DNA from: Collinsella sp. | GTDB taxonomy: Bacteria > Actinomycetota > Coriobacteriia > Coriobacteriales > Coriobacteriaceae | Assembly (NCBI GenBank): GCA_019414545.1 | Contig: DXLV01000048.1 | Location: 879-11,704, forward strand | Length of the DNA stretch: 10,826 nucleotides | Reading direction: 5' to 3' | Shown here: positions 6,541-10,826 of the stretch, one piece after another | Position numbering within the stretch: position 1 is the stretch's first letter | How the letters are laid out: every line of letters starts with the position of its first letter | Notes under the pieces: generated by a model | What the model was told of the DNA's origin: nothing | The model's input: only the letters and a program-made list of their open reading frames with translations | Databases searched by the model: none | Made by a program: the position numbers and the translations under genes

Positions 6541-7353
6541 ATGGCATTCATGAAACGTGTGCGTCTTGATGACGAACTGATTTCACAGGGCATCTGCGCC
6601 GATCGCGCGGATGCCCTTCGCACTCTTATGGCCGGCTTGGTCTCGAGTGGCGGCGAGCGTTTGACCTCGCCGGGCCTTAAGGTGACGCCCGGCTTGCCGT
6701 TGCATGTTAAGGGTCGTATTCCCTACGTGGGGCGCGGCGGGCTCAAGCTCGAGGGCGCGCTCGATACGTTTGTGATTGATCCGACGGACCTTGCTTGCCT
6801 CGATGTGGGCTGCTCTACGGGCGGCTTTACCGATTGCCTGCTCAAGCGCGGTGCCGCCACAGTCGTTTCGGTCGATGTGGGTCGCGCTCAGTTTGATTGG
6901 TCGCTGCGCCAAGACGAGCGCGTGACGCTCCATGAGCGCACCAACGTGACACAGCTGCTCGAGCTTGGCTACGGCGGCGCTATCGACTTGGCCGTGTGCG
7001 ATGTGTCGTTTACGAGTATCGCGAATATCATCGACGCCGTGCTGGCGTGCCTGAAACCTTCCGGTTCGTTTTGCACGCTCGTAAAGCCCCAGTTTGAGGC
7101 GCCGGCTGCGCTGGTGGGCGAGGGCGGCATCGTGACCGACCCCGCCGTCCGCCGTGATACGCTCGTGGCGGCTATTGAGCTCTTTGCCGCTAAGGGCCTG
7201 TTCCCGGTCGACGTGTGCGTGTCGCCTATCCATGGTGCCAAGGGCAACGTTGAGTTTTTCCTGTACGGCACGAGGTTTGCCCCCGGCGAGCGCGCCGACG
7301 ATGAGCTGCAATCCCAGGTATCGGTTTTGAGCGAGAAAGCTGCAACGCTATGA
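6541..7353 (+). CDS. tlyA: TlyA-family rRNA (cytidine-2'-O)-methyltransferase
   Basis: TlyA-family enzymes use S-adenosylmethionine to 2'-O-methylate rRNA cytidines; in mycobacteria both 16S and 23S sites are methylated, and loss gives capreomycin resistance. An N-terminal S4 RNA-binding domain (about residues 4-65) is followed by an FtsJ-like Rossmann methyltransferase domain. Visible motifs are RGGLKLEGAL with Lys69, the SAM loop LDVGCSTGGF (87-96), VSVDVG, CDVSF with Asp154, LVKPQFE with Lys182 and GNVEFFLY with Glu238, giving a K-D-K-E tetrad. The start is uncertain: TTG at 6538, ATG at 6541 and ATG at 6550 are all in frame; 6550 (MKRVRLDD) resembles the family N-terminus closely, while 6541 is chosen for its slightly better upstream GGAT. 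The gap from xseB is 26 bases. Its stop overlaps nadK by 4 bp. An alternative reading as a haemolysin reflects old naming only. Confidence 0.92.
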   Translation: MAFMKRVRLDDELISQGICADRADALRTLMAGLVSSGGERLTSPGLKVTPGLPLHVKGRIPYVGRGGLKLEGALDTFVIDPTDLACLDVGCSTGGFTDCLLKRGAATVVSVDVGRAQFDWSLRQDERVTLHERTNVTQLLELGYGGAIDLAVCDVSFTSIANIIDAVLACLKPSGSFCTLVKPQFEAPAALVGEGGIVTDPAVRRDTLVAAIELFAAKGLFPVDVCVSPIHGAKGNVEFFLYGTRFAPGERADDELQSQVSVLSEKAATL

Positions 7354-8210
7354 AGGTCTTTCTGGTTCCCAATTACTACAAGCAAGAGGCGGTCGAGAGC
7401 GGCCTGATGCTCGAGCTTTGGCTTTCGCGCCAGGGCTACGAGGTCGCATGGGCTGCCGACCAGCGCTCCAAGATCCAGAGCGCGCCCGATGTTGACGATG
7501 CCGACCTGGTCATTACGCTCGGCGGCGACGGTACGCTGCTGCGTGCCGCCCGCATTCTCAACTACCGTGAGATTCCCATTTTGGGTCTTTCCTATGGTCA
7601 TTTGGGTTTTTTGACGGCCGCGAGCCCCGAGGAGCGCGACATTTTGCAGGTCGTGAGCGATGCCCTGTCCGGCGAGCTCCATGTGAGCCGCCGCGCCACC
7701 ATCGCCGCTGATATCGTTTCGGTGCGCGAAGACGGCACGAAGGATGTCGTGCGCACGTTTGCCCTCAATGATATGGCCCTTACGCGCGGGCCCCTGTCCG
7801 ATATGGTCGAGTTTGACATCACGGTGTCCGGCCATCATATCGATCGCCTGCGCGGTGACGGCGTGGTTGTATCGACTGCGACTGGCTCCACCGGCTATGC
7901 GCTATCTGCCGGCGGCCCCATCGTCAGCCCCGATTACACGGGCATGGTCTGCGTGCCCATCGCTCCGCATACCATTCAGGCTCGCGCCTTTTTGACTTCG
8001 CCGAGCGATGTCGTCGAGATCTTTATGTCCGATGATCGCCCGAGCGTGCCGGCGATCGCCATCGACGGACAGTTTATTACCTGCGATGGTACGGTTCAGA
8101 GCGTGGCTGTGCGTCGCGGTCCCGGTGATGTGCTGCTGCTGGATTACGGCCCCGAGAGCTTCTATAACTCGGTGAGCCGCGTGTTCTACGGAGTGCGTCA
8201 TGATCGATGA
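7350..8210 (+). CDS. nadK: NAD kinase
   Basis: NAD kinase phosphorylates NAD to NADP using ATP or polyphosphate, the only de novo source of NADP. The 286-residue cytoplasmic protein has the family motifs: GGDGTLL (residues 58-64), LGLSYGHLGFLT, the ND pair (Asn140-Asp141, in ALNDMAL), and the GDGVVVSTATGSTGYALSAG block starting at 169, where the more common STPTGSTAY reads STATGSTGY. The C-terminal NAD kinase fold with a PIAPHTIQARAF segment is also present. The length is normal. The ATG at 7350 overlaps the tlyA stop as ATGA, and the 3' end overlaps recN by 11 bp, so translation of the three genes is probably coupled. The link of nadK with recN is widely conserved in Gram-positive bacteria. 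Confidence 0.96.
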   Translation: MKVFLVPNYYKQEAVESGLMLELWLSRQGYEVAWAADQRSKIQSAPDVDDADLVITLGGDGTLLRAARILNYREIPILGLSYGHLGFLTAASPEERDILQVVSDALSGELHVSRRATIAADIVSVREDGTKDVVRTFALNDMALTRGPLSDMVEFDITVSGHHIDRLRGDGVVVSTATGSTGYALSAGGPIVSPDYTGMVCVPIAPHTIQARAFLTSPSDVVEIFMSDDRPSVPAIAIDGQFITCDGTVQSVAVRRGPGDVLLLDYGPESFYNSVSRVFYGVRHDR

Positions 8211-9828
8211 GCTGCAGGTTTCCAACATTGCACTCATTCGCGAGGCGACGTTGGTTCCGAGCGCGGGCCTAACAGTTCTGACTGGAGAAACCGGCGCCGG
8301 TAAGACCGCGCTGCTCTCGTCGCTCAAGCTCATTTTGGGCGAGCGCGCAGATTCGTCGACGGTGCGCGAAGGCGAGACGCTTGCCAGCGTCGAGGCGCGT
8401 CTGTTTGACGGTCCGCACGACACGGAGGGCTTCACCGTACAGCGCAGCCTTTCTGCCGAGGGCCGCAGTCGCGTAAAAATTGACGGCCGCATCGCCAGCG
8501 TGCGCGAACTTTCGGAGCGCGTCGGCGTGATGATGGATCTTTGTGGCCAGCACGAGCACCAGCGCCTGCTCGACCCGGCGCATCATGTTGCCATGGTCGA
8601 TGCATGGGCAGGGCGCCCGGCGCTCGAGGCGCTTGAGCACTACCGTGCGTGCTTTAAAGCCTCGCGCGCGGCTGCCAAGGAGGTCCGTCGCGTCGAGGAG
8701 GCCTCGCGTGCGCAGGGGAGTCGCGTCGAGGAGGCGCGCTTCGCCCTGGAGCGCATCGCCGAGGTCGACCCCAAACCGGGCGAGTACGAGGAGCTCGAGG
8801 AGCTGCTGCCGCGCTCCGAGCATGCCGAGGTGTTGGTGGCCACGGCCAACGATGCTCATGCGTCGCTTGCTGCCGAAGGGGGAGCGCTCGATGCCTTGAA
8901 CAGTGCCGTGGCGGAGCTTTCCCGTATGGCGTCCGTCGACCGCAAGCTGGGCGACATCGCTGATGCCCTTTCGGATGCCTGCATCTCGCTTGAGGATTGT
9001 GCCAACGAACTGCGCGCCTATCGCGATGGAGTCGCCTTCGATCCGCGCGAGCTGTCTCGTATGCGCGAGCGCTATTCCGATCTTAAAGGCCTGCTGCGTC
9101 AGTGGGGGCCCACCATGGACGATGTCTTTGCCACGCGCGACCGCTCACAAGAGCTGTTGTCGCTGGTAGACGATGGCGATGCGCAGATCAAGAAGGCGCG
9201 TGAAGCGCTTGGCGCGGCGGAACGCGAATTGTTCGCCGCCGCCAAGGCGCTTAAGCGTGCGCGCAATATGGCAGCCCCTCGTTTTTGTCACGAGGTTGGC
9301 CGCCAAATGGCGCGCTTGGAGATGGGCGGCGCCGAGCTCGTTTGGGAGTCGCGCGATCTCCCTCGCGCTGAGTGGACATCTGCGGGTCCTTCGAGCTATG
9401 AGCTGCTGTATCGCAGCGGCGCCGGCTTGACGCCTCGTCCCTTGCGCCGCATTGCGTCGGGCGGCGAGCTGAGCCGCGTTATGCTGGCGAGCAAGGTTGT
9501 CCTCGGTAATGCGGACGGCGTCGACACGCTAGTATTTGACGAGGTCGATGCCGGTGTCGGCGGCTCTACTGCACGTGCCCTTGCGAGCGTGCTGGCAGAT
9601 CTCGCTGCTACGCATCAGGTGATTGTCGTAACCCACCTGGCGCAAGTTGCCGTCATGGCCAATAAGCACTACGTGGTGAGCAAAGAGCCCGGCGATGTTC
9701 CCCAAACGCATCTGGATGAGGTGGCAGGGGACGCCCGTACTGTAGAGATCGCCCGTATGCTGAGCGGCGATCATTCGGAAGCAAGCCTAGCGCACGCCAG
9801 GCAGATGCTGGAAGAAGCTCGAGGCTAG
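8200..9828 (+). CDS. recN: DNA repair protein RecN
   Basis: RecN is an SMC-like ATPase that acts early in double-strand break repair and binds DNA ends. The protein has 542 residues, close to the usual 550-560. It has the Walker A LTGETGAGKTALL (P-loop residues 29-36), GQHEHQRLLDP of the N-terminal head, a long helical and probably coiled-coil middle (about 145-345, rich in A, E, R and L), the ABC signature IASGGELSR (419-426 region), Walker B LVFDEVDAGVGGSTARAL with Asp447-Glu448, and the VVTHLAQVAVMA H-loop region. All motifs needed for ATPase activity are intact. The ATG at 8200 lies inside the 3' end of nadK (11-bp overlap), which implies translational coupling. It is the last gene of the operon and is followed by the terminator at 9963. 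No LexA/SOS-type operator can be assigned in this internal position. Confidence 0.96.
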   Translation: MIDELQVSNIALIREATLVPSAGLTVLTGETGAGKTALLSSLKLILGERADSSTVREGETLASVEARLFDGPHDTEGFTVQRSLSAEGRSRVKIDGRIASVRELSERVGVMMDLCGQHEHQRLLDPAHHVAMVDAWAGRPALEALEHYRACFKASRAAAKEVRRVEEASRAQGSRVEEARFALERIAEVDPKPGEYEELEELLPRSEHAEVLVATANDAHASLAAEGGALDALNSAVAELSRMASVDRKLGDIADALSDACISLEDCANELRAYRDGVAFDPRELSRMRERYSDLKGLLRQWGPTMDDVFATRDRSQELLSLVDDGDAQIKKAREALGAAERELFAAAKALKRARNMAAPRFCHEVGRQMARLEMGGAELVWESRDLPRAEWTSAGPSSYELLYRSGAGLTPRPLRRIASGGELSRVMLASKVVLGNADGVDTLVFDEVDAGVGGSTARALASVLADLAATHQVIVVTHLAQVAVMANKHYVVSKEPGDVPQTHLDEVAGDARTVEIARMLSGDHSEASLAHARQMLEEARG

Positions 9829-9904
9829 AACGAGCTGGCGGTGCTGGGGGGACAAAATATCAGTAATTGTTGCCACTCCACTTGCTTGTCTGGCCCGACC
9901 GTCA

Positions 9905-9930
9905 AAAACTATGCCGGTTTACTACGATGA
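9905..9930 (+). repeat. Left arm of a perfect 26-nt inverted repeat
   Basis: The arm has the core CTATGCCGGTTTACTACG preceded by AAAA and followed by ATGA. It is an exact reverse complement of 10031-10056. After a small mismatch, TCGG at 9932-9935 also pairs with CCGA at 10025-10028. Within this arm, CTACG (9922-9926) can form a local hairpin with CGTAG (9936-9940). It lies 76 bases after the recN stop and 32 bases before the terminator stem. Confidence 0.93.
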
Positions 9931-9962
9931 GTCGGCGTAGCTCGAGCACGGCTAAAATTGTA

Positions 9963-10001
9963 AAAAGAAAACCGCAGGTAGAACGCCTGCGGTTTTCTTT
10001 T
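9963..10001. terminator. Bidirectional intrinsic terminator of recN and the RpiR-type gene
   Basis: A perfect 16-bp stem (9963-9978 with 9986-10001) has a GC core CCGCAGG/CCTGCGG and a 7-base loop TAGAACG. AAAAGAAAA on one side and TTTTCTTTT on the other supply a T tract whichever strand is read, so it can stop both the rightward recN operon and the leftward regulator transcript. Confidence 0.95.
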
Positions 10002-10030
10002 AAAACGCGATGTGGTCTCATATTCCGATT

Positions 10031-10056
10031 TCATCGTAGTAAACCGGCATAGTTTT
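10031..10056 (-). repeat. Right arm of the perfect 26-nt inverted repeat
   Basis: This arm is the exact reverse complement of 9905-9930. Read on the - strand it has the same sequence and orientation, relative to the regulator transcript, as the left arm has relative to recN: stop codon, repeat, terminator. It lies 34 bases downstream of the regulator stop. Confidence 0.93.
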
Positions 10057-10089
10057 GTGGGAATGATACATAACGACCCCTGATAAAAC

Positions 10090-10826
10090 CTACTCCACGA
10101 CCTTATCCGGCTGGATGAGCTCCTCGTAGTAGCTGATGTGCTCTCGGGCGTCCTCGATTTCGGGCAGCAGGAAGTTGTAGATGACCTCTATGATCATCGT
10201 GGCGCTCATCTTGGAGAACGCGAAGTCGCCCGTTGTCAGCAGTGCCTCGTGATTGACGGTATTAAAGGTGTAGTCGGCTAGGCGCGCAAGTGGAGACTTG
10301 CTGTCGCTGCTTATGACGACCACGGTGGCGCCGCAGTCGCGAGCTGCTTTTGCCATGCGGTTCAGTCGACGCGACTTGCCAGAATTCGAGATCAGCACGA
10401 TAACGTCGCCGGGGCGCAACGTGAGCGCAAAGCCAATCGAGGTCTCGCTGATAGTGCTTGCCATGCAGCGAAGGCCCAGCTGCGAAAACTTAAACGTCGC
10501 GTCGAGTGCGACGGCGTTGGTGTTGCCTACGGCTGCAAACTCGATAGCCCCTGCGTTCTTAAATGCGTGCACGACGGCTGCCAGCGTGTCGTGATCAATG
10601 CCATCGATAGTCGCATTGAGCTCGCTTACCTTGGCAGCGAGAATATTCTTGAGGCTCTGCTCCATATTGTCGAGCGATACCTCGTCGGTGAGTCCTTCAT
10701 TGCGCTGACTCTCCAGATCGCGCGCTAGTGAAAACTGGAAACTGCGAAAACTGCCAAAACCCAGTTTGCGGCAGAAGCGCGAGACGGTTGCCTCGGAGGT
10801 TGCGGCGGCGCGCGAGAGCTGGGCGG
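10090..10826 (-). CDS. MurR/RpiR-family transcriptional regulator (HTH plus SIS domain), 5' end outside window
   Basis: This is a DNA-binding regulator of the RpiR type, which usually senses a sugar phosphate or amino-sugar phosphate through its SIS domain. The frame is open to the right edge of the window and gives 244 codons before the TAG at 10092-10090. The visible N-terminal part contains the HTH recognition region ATSEATVSRFCRKLGFGSFR, typical of the family. The ATG at 10665 is internal, after this motif, so it is not the start. The SIS domain follows with EFAAVGNTNAVALDATFKF, the sugar-phosphate loop ISNSGKSRRL and TVVVISSDSKSPLARLAD. The gene points toward recN and shares its terminator. 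Its targets and ligand cannot be inferred because the upstream neighbours lie outside the window. Confidence 0.92.
   Translation of the reverse strand, partial: AQLSRAAATSEATVSRFCRKLGFGSFRSFQFSLARDLESQRNEGLTDEVSLDNMEQSLKNILAAKVSELNATIDGIDHDTLAAVVHAFKNAGAIEFAAVGNTNAVALDATFKFSQLGLRCMASTISETSIGFALTLRPGDVIVLISNSGKSRRLNRMAKAARDCGATVVVISSDSKSPLARLADYTFNTVNHEALLTTGDFAFSKMSATMIIEVIYNFLLPEIEDAREHISYYEELIQPDKVVE

Larger units (their letters stand above)
9829..10089. other. Convergent intergenic region between recN and the RpiR-type gene
   Basis: This 261-base gap has no credible gene. It is more AT-rich than the coding DNA. From left to right it holds about 75 bases with nothing I can name, the left arm of a 26-nt inverted repeat, a bidirectional terminator, the right arm, and about 33 bases up to the regulator stop. 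A short frame at 9867-10052 would run through the terminator and both repeats and has no ribosome binding site, so it is not called. Confidence 0.85.

Noticed and set aside
6969..7838. A 289-codon open frame on the - strand opposite tlyA and nadK
   Set aside because: Both + strand genes have complete catalytic motifs; the antisense frame spans two genes and has no recognisable domain or ribosome binding site.
9867..10052. A 61-codon open frame in the recN/regulator gap
   Set aside because: It runs through the left repeat, the bidirectional terminator and most of the right repeat, has no ribosome binding site, and its residues mirror the repeat rather than a protein.
9829..10089. CRISPR array, attachment site or insertion sequence
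   Set aside because: There is one inverted pair, not regularly spaced direct repeats; there is no transposase or integrase nearby and no visible target-site duplication.
10090..10665. Taking the regulator as a complete 191-residue SIS protein starting at 10665
   Set aside because: The frame continues upstream to the window edge and encodes a typical RpiR helix-turn-helix (ATVSRFCRKLGF), so the ATG at 10665 is internal.

Overview
The window is GC-rich, gene-dense housekeeping DNA, almost entirely transcribed on the + strand. Gene content and order (mltG, YqeG-type phosphatase, aroK, AroB-like gene, M24 peptidase, efp, asp23, nusB, xseB, tlyA, nadK, recN) together with the GC-skewed codon use suggest a Gram-positive anaerobe of the Actinomycetota class Coriobacteriia, possibly close to Collinsella. 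This placement is inferred from gene order and protein style; no 16S or marker search was possible.

Layout: (1) 1-3308 is a tight cluster: the 3' part of the peptidoglycan terminase MltG, a HAD phosphatase of the YqeG family, shikimate kinase AroK, and a dehydroquinate-synthase-like protein whose start overlaps the aroK stop by 4 bp. The last protein has lost the metal-binding and nucleotide-loop motifs of AroB and is probably not a normal enzyme. (2) 3309-3439 is a gap with a TTGACA box and a strong branched hairpin followed by a T run. (3) 3440-4570 encodes an M24 Xaa-Pro-type aminopeptidase, followed by an intrinsic terminator. (4) 4668-9828 looks like one long operon: promoter, efp, an Asp23-family gene, nusB (TTG start), xseB, tlyA, nadK and recN, with spacings from a few bases to overlaps of 4 and 11 bp. 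It joins translation (EF-P), transcription/rRNA processing (NusB), rRNA methylation (TlyA), NADP synthesis (NadK) and DNA repair (ExoVII small subunit, RecN). (5) 9829-10089 is a convergent intergenic region with a perfect bidirectional terminator flanked almost symmetrically by a perfect 26-nt inverted repeat. (6) 10090-10826 on the - strand is a MurR/RpiR-type regulator (HTH plus SIS domain), cut by the window edge.

No tRNA, rRNA, CRISPR array, insertion sequence or phage gene is visible. The most interesting items are the 26-nt inverted repeat around the recN/regulator terminator and the degenerate AroB-like protein coupled to shikimate kinase. No clearly new multi-gene system is apparent; the coding part is ordinary core genome.
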